Shown in pieces: positions 55,278 through 63,910 of a stretch of DNA of 64,000 nt. The DNA lies in contig QZFT01000027.1 in assembly GCA_003600225.1 (NCBI GenBank), forward strand, positions 48,840-112,839, given 5' to 3'. This DNA comes from Pseudonocardiaceae bacterium YIM PH 21723. GTDB lineage: Bacteria; Actinomycetota; Actinomycetes; Mycobacteriales; Pseudonocardiaceae. Position 1 is the stretch's first letter. Each line of letters opens with the position of its first letter. The position numbers and the translations under genes are program-made. The notes beneath the pieces were generated by a model that was not told the DNA's origin, did no database searches, and saw only the letters and a list, made by a program, of their open reading frames with translations.

Positions 55278-55913
55278 ATGCCGAACTGGCTGCCGGACTT
55301 ATCGTCGGTCCCGCCTTTTGCACTGGTCGGGCTGGTGTTCGTGCTGTGCATCTGCGATGCCAGCGTATTCCTGGGTTCGTTCGTCGCAGGCGAGATCGTG
55401 CTGGTTCCGGCCGCCATTCTGGCCGCCCACTTCGGGGTGTGGGAGGTCCTGGGCGTATTCGCGGCGGGGGCCGCGGGTTCGATTACCGGACAATCCGGCA
55501 GTTATCTGGTCGGCTGGTTCTTCGGCCCCAAACTGCGGCACAGCCGATTGGGTACACGAATGGGTGAGCCGCGCTGGGAACGGGTCGGGAAACTGGTCAA
55601 TGAGGCGTCCTATGGCGCGGCGATCACCATCCGGTTCATGTCGGTCGGCCACACCCTGGGACCGGTACTGGCCGGCACCACGCGGATGCCGTACCTGCGG
55701 GCGCTGCGGCTGTGCGTCGCCGGCTCGGTGCCCTGGGCCGCGGTGTGGACCGGGGTCGGCCTGACCAGCGCGTTGATCGGCCGGTCCGTGGACAGCGGCG
55801 TGGTCAGCTGGATCATCACCGGCGTGGCCGCGCTCGTCGTGGGTGTGGCCGTGACCACAGCCGTCAGGCGGCAGGATCGCGGTGCCGACGACCGGCGGTC
55901 TGTGGCACACTGA
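55278..55913 (+). CDS. DedA/VTT family membrane protein
   Basis: 211 residues: five or six hydrophobic segments and the VTT signature. 'FVAGEIVLVPAAILAAHFGV' marks the first re-entrant region and 'ITIRFMSVGHTLGPVLAGTTRMPY' the second, corresponding to the conserved R-x4-R...P-x-x-AG motif of the family, though the second Arg is replaced. DedA proteins are lipid transporters/flippases (e.g. undecaprenyl phosphate). GGGGGAG precedes the ATG. A leader peptide for chorismate mutase begins 5 nt after its stop. Confidence 0.85.
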   Translation: MPNWLPDLSSVPPFALVGLVFVLCICDASVFLGSFVAGEIVLVPAAILAAHFGVWEVLGVFAAGAAGSITGQSGSYLVGWFFGPKLRHSRLGTRMGEPRWERVGKLVNEASYGAAITIRFMSVGHTLGPVLAGTTRMPYLRALRLCVAGSVPWAAVWTGVGLTSALIGRSVDSGVVSWIITGVAALVVGVAVTTAVRRQDRGADDRRSVAH

Positions 55914-55918
55914 CTCGC

Positions 55919-55978
55919 GTGCAGCGTCACTTCTCCTTTTTTTACGGGCCCCGGACTCCGGCGCCCGTGGATCGCTGA
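55919..55978 (+). CDS. Phe/Tyr leader peptide of an attenuator
   Basis: MQRHFSFFYGPRTPAPVDR, 19 residues from GTG 55919 to TGA 55976-55978. Residues 5-9 are F-S-F-F-Y, the kind of codon run a ribosome stalls on when Phe or Tyr is scarce. Its 3' half contains region A of the antiterminator. It precedes a gene for the branch-point enzyme to Phe and Tyr. The absence of a Shine-Dalgarno suggests leaderless or coupled translation after dedA. Confidence 0.75.
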   Translation: MQRHFSFFYGPRTPAPVDR

Positions 55979-56030
55979 CGCGCAACAGACCACGAGCAAG
56001 CCCCGGAGTCCTCGGACTCCGGGGCTTGCT
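55953..56030 (+). promoter_or_regulatory. Transcription attenuator of chorismate mutase
   Basis: Three segments: A GGACTCCGG (55953-55961, in the leader peptide), B CCGGAGTCC (56003-56011) and C GGACTCCGGGG (56014-56024). B and C form a perfect 17-bp terminator stem (55995-56011 with 56014-56030); A can pair with B instead. A ribosome stalled at the F/Y codons (55931-55945) leaves A free, so the antiterminator forms; a ribosome that reaches the TGA covers A and the terminator forms. Confidence 0.75.
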
Positions 56031-56071
56031 GCTTCTCGGGTCCAGGCTCCTTGACCAGAGCAGGAAGTGAC

Positions 56072-56326
56072 ATGAACGTGGCAGCTGAGAACATCGACGA
56101 CCTCCGCAAGGAGATCGACACACTGGATTCCGAGATCCTCCGGCTGATCAAGCGGCGGACCGAGGTGTCCCAGCAGATCGGTGTCATCCGGATGGCCTCC
56201 GGCGGGACCAAGCTGGTGCACAACCGGGAGATGGCGGTCATCGAGCGCTTCCGGGAACTCGGCGAGGAGGGCAAACAGCTCGCCCTGATCCTCCTCAACC
56301 TCGGCCGTGGCCGCCTCGGCCGCTAG
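56072..56326 (+). CDS. Chorismate mutase (AroQ type)
   Basis: 84-residue all-helical mutase that converts chorismate to prephenate, the first step towards Phe and Tyr. Active-site pattern: Arg of 'DDLRKEIDTLDSEIL', 'IKRRTEVSQQIG' (Arg/Lys) and the downstream 'REMAVIERFREL' helix. ATG 56072 is preceded by AGGA at 9 nt. It is regulated by the leader peptide and attenuator just upstream. Confidence 0.92.
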   Translation: MNVAAENIDDLRKEIDTLDSEILRLIKRRTEVSQQIGVIRMASGGTKLVHNREMAVIERFRELGEEGKQLALILLNLGRGRLGR

Positions 56327-56337
56327 ACCCTCACTGG

Positions 56338-56388
56338 CGAAGTCGACGAGTTTCGGGCGAGGCACGAGCCCGAAACTCGTCAACTTCG
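56338..56388. repeat. F1 palindrome after chorismate mutase
   Basis: 20-bp arms (56338-56357, 56369-56388) with one mismatch, 12 bp after the stop; may terminate the chorismate mutase transcript. Confidence 0.7.
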
Positions 56389-56414
56389 GCTGCTCGACCT
56401 CTAGAGTGGCGCCC

Positions 56415-56705
56415 ATGCTGGACCTGATCGCTGTACCGGTGGCCTGGGTGGGTTTCATCGCCGCGGGTGCGCACGTGGGTTATCTGGCGCTACTCGGCAA
56501 TGCCGCGGGTAAGCGCGCGGGTGGCGGACCGATCGCCGATTACGTGAAGTCCCGCTGGCCGGTCGCGTTGATCACCGCGGGCGTCGGGCTGATCGGCGCG
56601 CTGTTCCTCGGGGGTCTCCTGGCGATCGCCGTCGGCGCCGGCGTAGGCATCTTCGGCTTCCAAGCACTGCAGACCACTCGTAAGCGGTTCCGTTCCGGCG
56701 GCTGA
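56415..56705 (+). CDS. Small membrane protein, unknown
   Basis: 96 residues with hydrophobic segments at about 3-27 and 50-82 (two or three helices) and a basic C-terminus (TTRKRFRSGG). TAGAGT at 56402-56407 sits 7 bases before the ATG and looks like a -10, so translation may be leaderless. No family recognised. Confidence 0.6.
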   Translation: MLDLIAVPVAWVGFIAAGAHVGYLALLGNAAGKRAGGGPIADYVKSRWPVALITAGVGLIGALFLGGLLAIAVGAGVGIFGFQALQTTRKRFRSGG

Positions 56706-56920
56706 TCCACGGACAGTCATCGCCGGAAGCGATACAGCAGCACACGACTGGGTGCGACCGCCGATCACTAGGGGGATTCGCGGCGCTACCTGCGGGCTTA
56801 GCCCGTAACCTGGGCGCAGTGACCGGCTGAGCGCTCATCCTCTCGGCGGGTCACCACGGAGAGGCGCGAGGCCCGAACCTCGTCCCCTTTCCGGGTAGGC
56901 GAGTAGGAAAGGTCCACCGG

Positions 56921-57760
56921 ATGGACAGCGCGGCACGGCAGCCGGAATCCCGACCCGGGCAGCCGACCCCACTGCACTACACCTCTACCTCGACATCCGT
57001 TCCCCGGGTGCCCCGTCGGCAGCGCCGGGCGGAGCCCGCACCCGATGGGCTCCAGTTGTTCGACCTGGGCTGGGTACCCGCTTCGATCACTCCGCCGCCG
57101 ACCTGGCGGCATGCCACCTGGTTCACCGTGTCCGCCTCGGTCGCGGTACTGGTCGGCCTGGCCACCGCGGCCGCGGTGCTGGTCGGCCCGACCTCGCACA
57201 CCGAGTACGACGCGACCAAGGGCCGGATCCCGGACGGCGGTCCGCTGGTGCCCCTCGGCGCGAGCGACCACGTGAACACACCGGCCGGGCCCAGCGGCCC
57301 GGTCCGGCCGACCACCACCACGACCAGCGCGGCCCTCGCGTTGAGCGGACACGCCGTCAGGACGACGCCGCGGCCACCGACGGCCAACGCGCAACCGGAG
57401 GCCCCGCCGCCCAGGGTCACCACACTGCCCCCGCGCGGCACTCCGATCGGACCGGCCGGGTCGCTGATCAGCGCCGCTACCACCTTCTTGAATTCACTTG
57501 CCGGTAACCTGGGCTCTGCCTTCGAACTGGCCGATGGGACACTTCGTACGCTCGGCATCACGGCGTTCAGCCAGCGCTACGCCGGAATCACCAGCGTGCG
57601 GATCACCGACATGGTGGTGGACGCCGGCCGCGGCGTCGTGACCGCCGCACTGCAGGTCACCACCGCCGATGGACGCACCGGCACCCAGCAACGCGAGTTG
57701 ACCTTCACTCCCGGTTCCGAGCCGCGGATTCTCAGCGAGCGGGTGATCTGGGCGAGCTGA
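56921..57760 (+). CDS. Membrane-anchored extracytoplasmic protein, unknown 1
   Basis: 279 residues: 60-residue Pro/Arg-rich cytoplasmic part, TM helix about 67-88, Pro/Thr linker (95-180) and a C-terminal domain of about 95 residues ('TFLNSLAGNLGSAFELADGTLRTLG...ERVIWAS'). The same plan, cytoplasmic tail - TM - Pro/Thr linker - C-terminal domain, is repeated in the next gene (57907), and both C-terminal domains look like a small alpha+beta fold with a trailing strand. Function unknown. Confidence 0.7.
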   Translation: MDSAARQPESRPGQPTPLHYTSTSTSVPRVPRRQRRAEPAPDGLQLFDLGWVPASITPPPTWRHATWFTVSASVAVLVGLATAAAVLVGPTSHTEYDATKGRIPDGGPLVPLGASDHVNTPAGPSGPVRPTTTTTSAALALSGHAVRTTPRPPTANAQPEAPPPRVTTLPPRGTPIGPAGSLISAATTFLNSLAGNLGSAFELADGTLRTLGITAFSQRYAGITSVRITDMVVDAGRGVVTAALQVTTADGRTGTQQRELTFTPGSEPRILSERVIWAS

Positions 57761-57906
57761 TCGCAGGTGGCGCAACGCCGGCATCCGAATGCCGGAATCG
57801 CCGACCGCTCGCCGCCAAAAAACGCCTTCCGGCGCTGGATGGTGGCAGGAGAGCTGCCCGGCAGGTACGAGTGCAGCAACAACGGACTAAAGGATTGGCA
57901 AGCGCA

Positions 57907-58704
57907 GTGAACCCCTCAGCCAGTGGTCGTCGGCACGAACGTGCCGACTCGATCACGGTGGCCGAGCTGTTGGAGAAGCAACACGCGACCGGCACCCGCG
58001 AGCTCCCGCGCATCGTGCTGCCGGACCCCGACCACCTGGAATTCGGCGAGGACGCCGAACTCGAGGAGGACGGACCGTCCGGCCCGATGGCGCGGTGGAT
58101 GCGTGGCGCGGGCGTCCTGGCCTGCTGCCTGACCCTGTGCGGATCGGTGGCCGCCGCCGCCATGATCACCAACGCCCCGCCCGGCGACGAGGCGCGCAGC
58201 GTGCCGGTGAACTCCCCCGGCCTGACCGACGCCCAGGCCCTGCGCCCGGACTGGCTGACCGGCGAGCAGCCGCAGCAGCCGGCCGCTCCGGCCGTGTCCA
58301 CCTCCCCCGCGGGCGTGGCCCCGACGACGACGACCTCACAGAAGCCGCAGCCCGGCGGGCTGCTCCCGGGCGTGCAACTGCCCGTGGGCGCCGCGGCCAT
58401 AGAACTGGTGAACCGGTTCTACGGTCTGCTGCCGCTGGACCCCAGAGCAGCGTTCGCTCTGCTGGAGCCGAACCTGCTCGGCCCCGACCCACTGGGCCTG
58501 ATCGGTTCCTGGCGGGCCGTGCGCGCGGTGCAGCCGGACAACGTGCGGCTGGATCCCGGCGACCCGAACTCGGTGCTGGCCACCGTGCGGGTGCAGCAGG
58601 CCGACGGCAGCTGGGTGCTGATGGATCACGTGTTCACGCTGAGCGAATCCAAGCCGCAGCGCATCCTGCACCTCACGGTGAAGTCGATCCAGAAGCTGAA
58701 GTAA
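57907..58704 (+). CDS. Membrane-anchored extracytoplasmic protein, unknown 2
   Basis: 265 residues: acidic cytoplasmic segment (about 25-60, 'DSITVAELLEKQ' then 'LEFGEDAELEEDG'), TM helix about 66-88, Pro/Thr/Ser linker and a C-terminal domain (about 155-265, 'AIELVNRFYGLLPLDPRAAFALLEPNLL') that resembles the NTF2-like/SnoaL-type start. GTG 57907 is chosen; GTG 57871 (MQQQRTKGL) is possible. Similar plan to the preceding gene, so probably co-functional. Function unknown. Confidence 0.7.
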   Translation: MNPSASGRRHERADSITVAELLEKQHATGTRELPRIVLPDPDHLEFGEDAELEEDGPSGPMARWMRGAGVLACCLTLCGSVAAAAMITNAPPGDEARSVPVNSPGLTDAQALRPDWLTGEQPQQPAAPAVSTSPAGVAPTTTTSQKPQPGGLLPGVQLPVGAAAIELVNRFYGLLPLDPRAAFALLEPNLLGPDPLGLIGSWRAVRAVQPDNVRLDPGDPNSVLATVRVQQADGSWVLMDHVFTLSESKPQRILHLTVKSIQKLK

Positions 58705-58730
58705 CCCGGCCTGTCACCGGGGTTGGGTCT

Positions 58731-59336
58731 GGGCTGTTGTCGAAAGAGGGCTTTGGAGGGGGAGACGGGTGCTGGGCGGGGTCTCTGCTGCCTGCGTGTT
58801 GGGTGGGGGCACGCCGGTCTGGTGGGGATGGGCCGCTTCCGCGGGGGACCTGAAGGACGCCATCGTTTACTTGAGCGCACTGAAGGCGTCCTTCGTTTAC
58901 CTCGGGTAAACAAAGGACGCCTTCAGGTACCTACAGTCCACAATGGACGGCCACATCGTGGAATCCGCGGCGTGTCGCACCGTTTCCGCACCGTGTAGCC
59001 CCACTTGTCGTGGCTTTTTCCCACGACAAGTGGCACTTGTCGTGGGAAAAAGCCACGACAAGTGGGGCGACACGGTGCGGAAATGGTGCGACACGCCGTG
59101 TTTCCCACAAGGCGACCGTCCTTTGTGGACGGTGAGTACCTGAAGGCGTCCTTTGCTTACCTGGGGTAAACAAAGGACGCCTTCAGCGCGCCCAAGTAAA
59201 CGAAGGCGTCCTTCAGGTCCCCCGCGGAAGCGGCCCATACCCACCAGACCGGCGTGCCCCCACCCAACACGCCGACAGGAAAGACGCGGCCCGAAGCCCG
59301 TCTCCCCCTCCAAAGCCGCTTTCGACAACAGCCAGA
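58731..59336. repeat. R1 cassette 3: about 600-bp inverted repeat with central palindrome
   Basis: Forward R1 (58731-58848) and inverted R1 (59219-59336) are placed symmetrically around base 59033. Inside are matching GTTTAC/GAAGGACGCC palindromic modules (58849-58946 and about 59127-59218) and, in the middle, the 131-bp palindrome 58968-59098. The whole block is symmetric. It separates two unrelated gene sets and has no gene. Confidence 0.9.
58968..59098. repeat. 131-bp near-perfect palindrome
   Basis: 65-nt arms around G59033 with only two positions not Watson-Crick paired (one A/G mismatch, one G-T). Each arm also contains its own hairpin, CCACTTGTCGTGG and CCACGACAAGTGG, so the DNA could extrude either a long cruciform or two smaller ones. 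Confidence 0.92.
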
Positions 59337-59346
59337 AGCACCACCG

Positions 59347-60168
59347 TCAGTGAATGACCGGCTGCCCAGCCCGCAAAGTCGTCAACAGCTCCGCGAGCAC
59401 CCCAGGCCGAGCGGCCACGAAGTCGATGCCGTCCTGATCGAGCCGGGCGGTCAGCGGCGCACCGGTGAAGTCGGCGACGATCACCCCGGCCTCCTGGGCG
59501 ATCAGCATCCCGGCCGGCAGGTCCACGTATCCGGCCCGGTAGCCGACGAATCCGTCGATGTCGCCCCTGGCCAGCATCACCCAGCACAGCAGCGGCGCCC
59601 ACAGCTGGATCAGCCGCCGCGAGTCGTTCTCCAGCGCCAGCCGCAACGCCAGGGCCCGCTGATCGCCCTTGCGCACCGCGTAACCCTGCACCCAGGACAG
59701 GATCCGGCCACCGGCCCGGCTCGCCGGATCGGGCAGCATCAGCCCGTCCGGGCCGGTCGCGCCGCGCCCCCGGATGGCCGACCAGGTGACGTCCGCGACC
59801 GGATCGTGCACCACGCCGACCATCGGGATCCCGTCCCGGCACAGCGCGATCCCGACGGCGCACACGTGCAGCCCGACGGCCACGTTGTTGGTGCCGTCCA
59901 GCGGATCCACCAGCCAGGTCCAGTGTTCGTCCCGCGCGTCCAGCAGCCCGGCCTCCTCGGTGAGGATCGGCTGATCGGGGAAATCCCGGCGCAACCGGTC
60001 CACGATCACCGCCTCGGCGGCCAGGTCCAGGTCGGTGACCACGTCCCCGGAGGCGTCCTTGGCCCGCGCGGACACCGGTCCCGCCAGCCCGTCACGCAGC
60101 AGCGCGCCCGCCGCCTCCGCTGCGAGCACGGCCGTGCTCGCGGCCAGGTCCAGGTTCACCATGGGCAT
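59347..60168 (-). CDS. Inositol monophosphatase family protein
   Basis: 273 residues of the Mg-dependent, Li-sensitive phosphatase family. Metal motifs: Glu of 'LTEEAG' and 'LVDPLDGTNN' (W-x-D-P-x-D-G-T), then the C-terminal 'GYVDLPAGMLIAQEAG' in place of WDxxAG. It could act on inositol phosphate, PAP or fructose bisphosphate; not distinguishable. It overlaps the cupin-like gene by 13 nt and is the last of a three-gene operon. ATG 60168 or 60162. Confidence 0.88.
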   Translation of the reverse strand: MPMVNLDLAASTAVLAAEAAGALLRDGLAGPVSARAKDASGDVVTDLDLAAEAVIVDRLRRDFPDQPILTEEAGLLDARDEHWTWLVDPLDGTNNVAVGLHVCAVGIALCRDGIPMVGVVHDPVADVTWSAIRGRGATGPDGLMLPDPASRAGGRILSWVQGYAVRKGDQRALALRLALENDSRRLIQLWAPLLCWVMLARGDIDGFVGYRAGYVDLPAGMLIAQEAGVIVADFTGAPLTARLDQDGIDFVAARPGVLAELLTTLRAGQPVIH

Positions 60169-60797
60169 GCGTCCTCCGGCATCCGGCTGTGCACGGCCCG
60201 GGCGATCGCCCGGGTCTCGATCGGCGTGCAGGCCCGCCGGGTGGTGTGGTGATCGGGGGCGACCGGATCCAGCAGGGACAGGTCGCGATGCTCGGCCCAG
60301 TGCCTGCCGAGCGCCACGGTGGCCGCCTCACCGGTGACCGTGGACGTGTGGAAGATCCCGGCGGGCAGCGTGTAGACGGCGCCCGGCCCGTGGTGTTCGC
60401 TGCGCAGCACCCGGCAGTCCGCCAGCCGCTCGGTGCGCACCAACGCGTCGCCGTCGGGGCCGCTGTGCACCTCGAAGACCCGGTGGGCGATGCCCTCGGT
60501 GAGCTCGATGATGTCGTTGCGCACCCGGCCGTACAACACGTAACTGACCAGGTCCCAGCTGTGCGCGTGCCGCACCGCGGACCGCTCGGCGGTGTCCGGC
60601 CACACGTGCAGGCAGATGCCGTGACCGGCGGCGCCGCGCCAGGCGGGGAAGCAGTAGAAGCCCAGCGGATGACACAGCGCCGGGGTGGGATCGGTGCCGT
60701 CCAGCACGGCACGCAGGAATCCGGCGGCCCACCGGGGTACGGCCACCTCCGCCGTCCCCGCGGCGATCGCGTCGTACAGCCGGTGGTAGTCGGTCAT
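60156..60797 (-). CDS. Cupin-like protein, middle gene of operon
   Basis: 213 residues. 'FYCFPAWRGAAGHGICLHVWPDT', 'SAVRHAHSWDLVSYVLYGRVRNDIIEL' and 'GAVYTLPAGIFHTSTV' read like a beta-barrel cupin with His/Asp metal-ligand candidates (H-A-H near residue 79, H near 149), as in cysteine dioxygenase-like proteins. The enzyme reaction is not known. Overlaps its neighbours on both sides (4 nt and 13 nt). Confidence 0.6.
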   Translation of the reverse strand: MTDYHRLYDAIAAGTAEVAVPRWAAGFLRAVLDGTDPTPALCHPLGFYCFPAWRGAAGHGICLHVWPDTAERSAVRHAHSWDLVSYVLYGRVRNDIIELTEGIAHRVFEVHSGPDGDALVRTERLADCRVLRSEHHGPGAVYTLPAGIFHTSTVTGEAATVALGRHWAEHRDLSLLDPVAPDHHTTRRACTPIETRAIARAVHSRMPEDACPW

Positions 60798-61693
60798 TCG
60801 TACGGATTCCGCGGTCGCAGGGCCTTGCGCACGATGTCGGCGACGTCGCGATCGCTGAACGAGGCGGGCAGCGGCAGGTCGAGCACGGAGAACAGCTTCT
60901 TGGTCTCCTCGATGGTCGGTTCATCGGAGAACACCAGGTCGTCGGCCAGGCTCAGCTGGACCTTGCGGGTCTGCTTGAAACTGGACACCAGGTCGCGGCT
61001 GAAGTCGCGGTAGTGCGGCTTGTCCTGCTCGAACATCAACGCGGGCGTGTTGGCGTTGTCCTGGGTCATGATCACGCAGCTGGAGGACAGGTCCCAGCGG
61101 AACGTGCTCATCACCTTCGACAGGCCGATCTCCACCGTCAGGAAGGTGAACCGCTGCCGGTACCAGCAGGCGGCGAGCACGGTCGCGAACGCCTCCTTGC
61201 GGGTGCGGTCGGTGGTCCAGGTCTCGCCGGTGCGGTCCGGGGCGGGCGCCAGCGAGGAGCGGAACTGCGCGTAGGTCTTGCACAGCGGCTCGTCGGCAGG
61301 GTCCAGGATCTCCAGTTGCATGCGCAGCGGCCGTTGCTCACGGCGGGCCGTCTCCACGCAGATCGGCAGCGTGCTGGCCCGCAGATAGGTGCCGGTACCG
61401 CCCTTGAACCACCAGATCTCCGTGTTGCGCCGCGCGGTGGCGTGCGCCTGGCCGATCTCGATCCCGTTGAGCAGCGAGACCATCCGGTTCTTGCTGACCT
61501 CGCGCAACGAGAGGTACCGGTCGCGCAGCAGGGTGGCCGCGATCAGCGCCAGGATCAACAGGGTCGCGGCGCCGACCTTCTCCGCGCCGAGCACATCGAG
61601 TACGCCGAGTAGCCCCACCGTGAGGGCGAGGAGCAGGGCAAAGAAACCGTCCGCGTTCTTTCGCAGCCAACCGACGAACCGCGTCATCCGCAC
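60794..61693 (-). CDS. Two-TM protein with unrecognised cytoplasmic domain
   Basis: 299 residues: two N-terminal TM helices (about 16-37 and 42-58), then a 240-residue soluble domain beginning 'IEIGQAHATARRNTEIWWFKGGTGTYLRASTLPIC'. The GGTGTYLR strand-loop and the 'RPLRMQLEILDP' strand could belong to a nucleotide- or lipid-binding fold, but I cannot name it. First gene of the operon; its stop overlaps the cupin-like gene start (ATGA). Two-TM plus enzyme-domain layouts occur in membrane effectors of signalling or defence systems, which here is only a hint. Confidence 0.7.
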   Translation of the reverse strand: MRMTRFVGWLRKNADGFFALLLALTVGLLGVLDVLGAEKVGAATLLILALIAATLLRDRYLSLREVSKNRMVSLLNGIEIGQAHATARRNTEIWWFKGGTGTYLRASTLPICVETARREQRPLRMQLEILDPADEPLCKTYAQFRSSLAPAPDRTGETWTTDRTRKEAFATVLAACWYRQRFTFLTVEIGLSKVMSTFRWDLSSSCVIMTQDNANTPALMFEQDKPHYRDFSRDLVSSFKQTRKVQLSLADDLVFSDEPTIEETKKLFSVLDLPLPASFSDRDVADIVRKALRPRNPYE

Positions 61694-61853
61694 GCTCTCC
61701 CAGCATCAGCCTTTCACCCAGCGTATCGACCGGAACACGCATAGTCGATGGACGGACGGTCTCACGAATTTCCCAGGTTCATCCAAAGGTCCTCTCAGAC
61801 TGCCCTGTCCTACTGAACGCGGGACACTGTTGATCAGGACGTAGGGAGGGCAC

Positions 61854-62534
61854 GTGCGGGTACTGGTGGTGGACGATGACCGGGACATCCGGGAGAGCCT
61901 GCGCGCGGCCCTGGAGTTCCAGGATTTCGAGGTCGTCACCGCCGATGACGGCGAGCAGGCCATCGGGCTGCTCGGCAGCGCGGCGCCGGACGCGATCGTC
62001 CTGGACGTGATGATGCCGAACGTGGACGGGCTGACCCTGTGCCGCCGGCTGCGCGCCGCCGGGGACCGGACCCCGATCCTGATGCTCACCGCCCGGGACG
62101 CGCTGGGCGACCTGATCACCGGCCTGGACGCGGGCGCCGACGACTACCTGGCCAAGCCGTTCGCGCTGGAGGAACTCCTCGCGCGGCTGCGGGCGCTGCT
62201 CAAACTCAACCGGGGCACGGCCGACAAGGCTGCCGACTCGGTGCTGCGCTTCGCCGACCTGGAGCTGTCCACCAGCACCAGGGAGGTCAGCCGGGACGGG
62301 CGGCCGATCACCCTCACCCGGACCGAGTTCGACCTGCTCTCACTGCTGATGGCCGCGCCGAAACAGGTGCTGACCAGGTCATTCCTCCAGCAGGAGGTGT
62401 GGGGGCACGAGTCGGGCACCAACACCCTGGACGTCTACGTCGGCTACCTGCGCCGCAAGATCGAGGAGGGCGGCGCGGACCGGCTGGTGCACACCGTCCG
62501 CGGCGTCGGCTACGTGCTGCGGTCCCCGTCGTGA
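61854..62534 (+). CDS. OmpR-family response regulator (MprA-like)
   Basis: 226 residues: receiver domain with D7/D8, phospho-acceptor D51 (IVLDVMMPN), T79 and K101, then a winged-helix DNA-binding domain ('[16 protein letters not shown]', '[13 protein letters not shown]'-like). GTG start behind GGGAGGG. Its stop overlaps the kinase start (GTGA), one operon. MprAB-type systems sense envelope stress in actinobacteria; the match is by sequence feel, not shown. Confidence 0.93.
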   Translation: MRVLVVDDDRDIRESLRAALEFQDFEVVTADDGEQAIGLLGSAAPDAIVLDVMMPNVDGLTLCRRLRAAGDRTPILMLTARDALGDLITGLDAGADDYLAKPFALEELLARLRALLKLNRGTADKAADSVLRFADLELSTSTREVSRDGRPITLTRTEFDLLSLLMAAPKQVLTRSFLQQEVWGHESGTNTLDVYVGYLRRKIEEGGADRLVHTVRGVGYVLRSPS

Positions 62535-63910
62535 GGCGCCCGCTGCTCTTGCGCACCCGGCTCGCGGTGATCACCGCGCTGGTGGCCACCTGCGTGATCG
62601 CCGGGATGAGCACAGCCACCTGGCTGGTCACCGAGCACAATCTGCGGGCGCAGGTCGACGAGGCGCTGCTCCCGAAACCGGCACCGAACGAGACCGTGAC
62701 CCAGCCGGCCCGGCCGGTCGACCTGGCCCTGTACTGCGAGGAACGTCCGCTGGAGGTCCCCGGCCAGACCGACAAGGTCGTCGTGGTGCAGGGCGTCCAG
62801 CTCATCGGGCCGGACGGCAAGGGCTGTGCGCCACCCTGGGTGGACCCGGTGGTGACCATCGCCGCCGATCGCACGGTGACGGAACCGACGCTGCGGGACG
62901 GGGTGTCGGTGGCCGGCGATCCGGTCCGGGTACTGGTCCGGCCGGTGGGCGAGGGGGCGGTGATGCTCACCAGCCGCAGCCTGCGGGATGTCCAGGAGAC
63001 CCTGTCCGAGCTGCGCACGCTGCTGATCGGGTTGTCGGTGCTGGGTCTGCTCGTCGCGGGCGGGGCCGGGCTGCTGCTCACCCGCCGCACGCTGTCGCCA
63101 CTGGAACGGCTGACCGGCGCGGCGGAGCACATCGCCCGCACCGAGGACCTGGACACGCCCATCGATGTGGCCGGCCGGGACGAGGTCGGCAGGCTGGGCC
63201 GGGCGTTCGCCACCATGACCGGGGCGTTGTCCGAGTCCCGGCGGCGGCAGCGGGAGCTGGTCACCGACGCGGCCCACGAGCTGCGTACACCGCTGACCAG
63301 CCTGCGCACCAACGTGGACCTCCTCGCGATGAGCGAGAACAGCGGCCGGCCGATCCCGGCGGACCGGCGGGCAACAGTGATCAGCAGCCTGCAGGCGCAG
63401 ACCCTGGAGTTCACCGAGCTGATCGGCGAGCTGGTCACCCTGGCCAGGGACGAACGTGAACTCGCGCATGTCGAGGTGGACATGGCCACCGTGATCGACC
63501 AAGCGGTACACCGGGCAACCAGCCGGACCCACGGTCACCGCATCGAGGTGGACACCGCAGAGTGGACCCTCCAAGGCGACGCCACCTCCCTGGAACGCGC
63601 CGTCCTCAACCTCCTGGACAACGCCATCAAGTTCTCCCCACCCAACACCCTCATCACGGTGCATTCCCAACCCGGCTGGATCACCGTCACCGACCAAGGC
63701 CCCGGAGTCCCCGAAGAACACCGGACAGCCGTCTGGGGCCGCTTCTGGCGGTCGACAGAGGCCCGCGCCCTCCCCGGCTCCGGCCTAGGCCTGGCGATCG
63801 TGGCGGACACCATCGCCGCCCACGGAGGCAAGGTCCACTTCACCGACCCACCGACCACCCCAGGCGCCACCGTCCGCATAGATCTCCCCCACACCGCTCC
63901 CCGGAGTTGA
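62531..63910 (+). CDS. Sensor histidine kinase (MprB-like)
   Basis: 459 residues: TM1 (about 10-33), extracytoplasmic sensor region (34-162), TM2 (163-185), HAMP, H-box '[17 protein letters not shown]' with H249, N-box '[11 protein letters not shown]', and G-boxes '[11 protein letters not shown]' and 'GSGLGLAIV'. GTG 62531 overlaps the regulator stop. The stop TGA is inside a half F1 element (63902-63919). Confidence 0.94.
   Translation: MRRPLLLRTRLAVITALVATCVIAGMSTATWLVTEHNLRAQVDEALLPKPAPNETVTQPARPVDLALYCEERPLEVPGQTDKVVVVQGVQLIGPDGKGCAPPWVDPVVTIAADRTVTEPTLRDGVSVAGDPVRVLVRPVGEGAVMLTSRSLRDVQETLSELRTLLIGLSVLGLLVAGGAGLLLTRRTLSPLERLTGAAEHIARTEDLDTPIDVAGRDEVGRLGRAFATMTGALSESRRRQRELVTDAAHELRTPLTSLRTNVDLLAMSENSGRPIPADRRATVISSLQAQTLEFTELIGELVTLARDERELAHVEVDMATVIDQAVHRATSRTHGHRIEVDTAEWTLQGDATSLERAVLNLLDNAIKFSPPNTLITVHSQPGWITVTDQGPGVPEEHRTAVWGRFWRSTEARALPGSGLGLAIVADTIAAHGGKVHFTDPPTTPGATVRIDLPHTAPRS

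Noticed and set aside
58849..59218. CRISPR-like array of short repeats
   Set aside because: Repeats are inverted, not direct and evenly spaced, and there are no spacers or cas genes.
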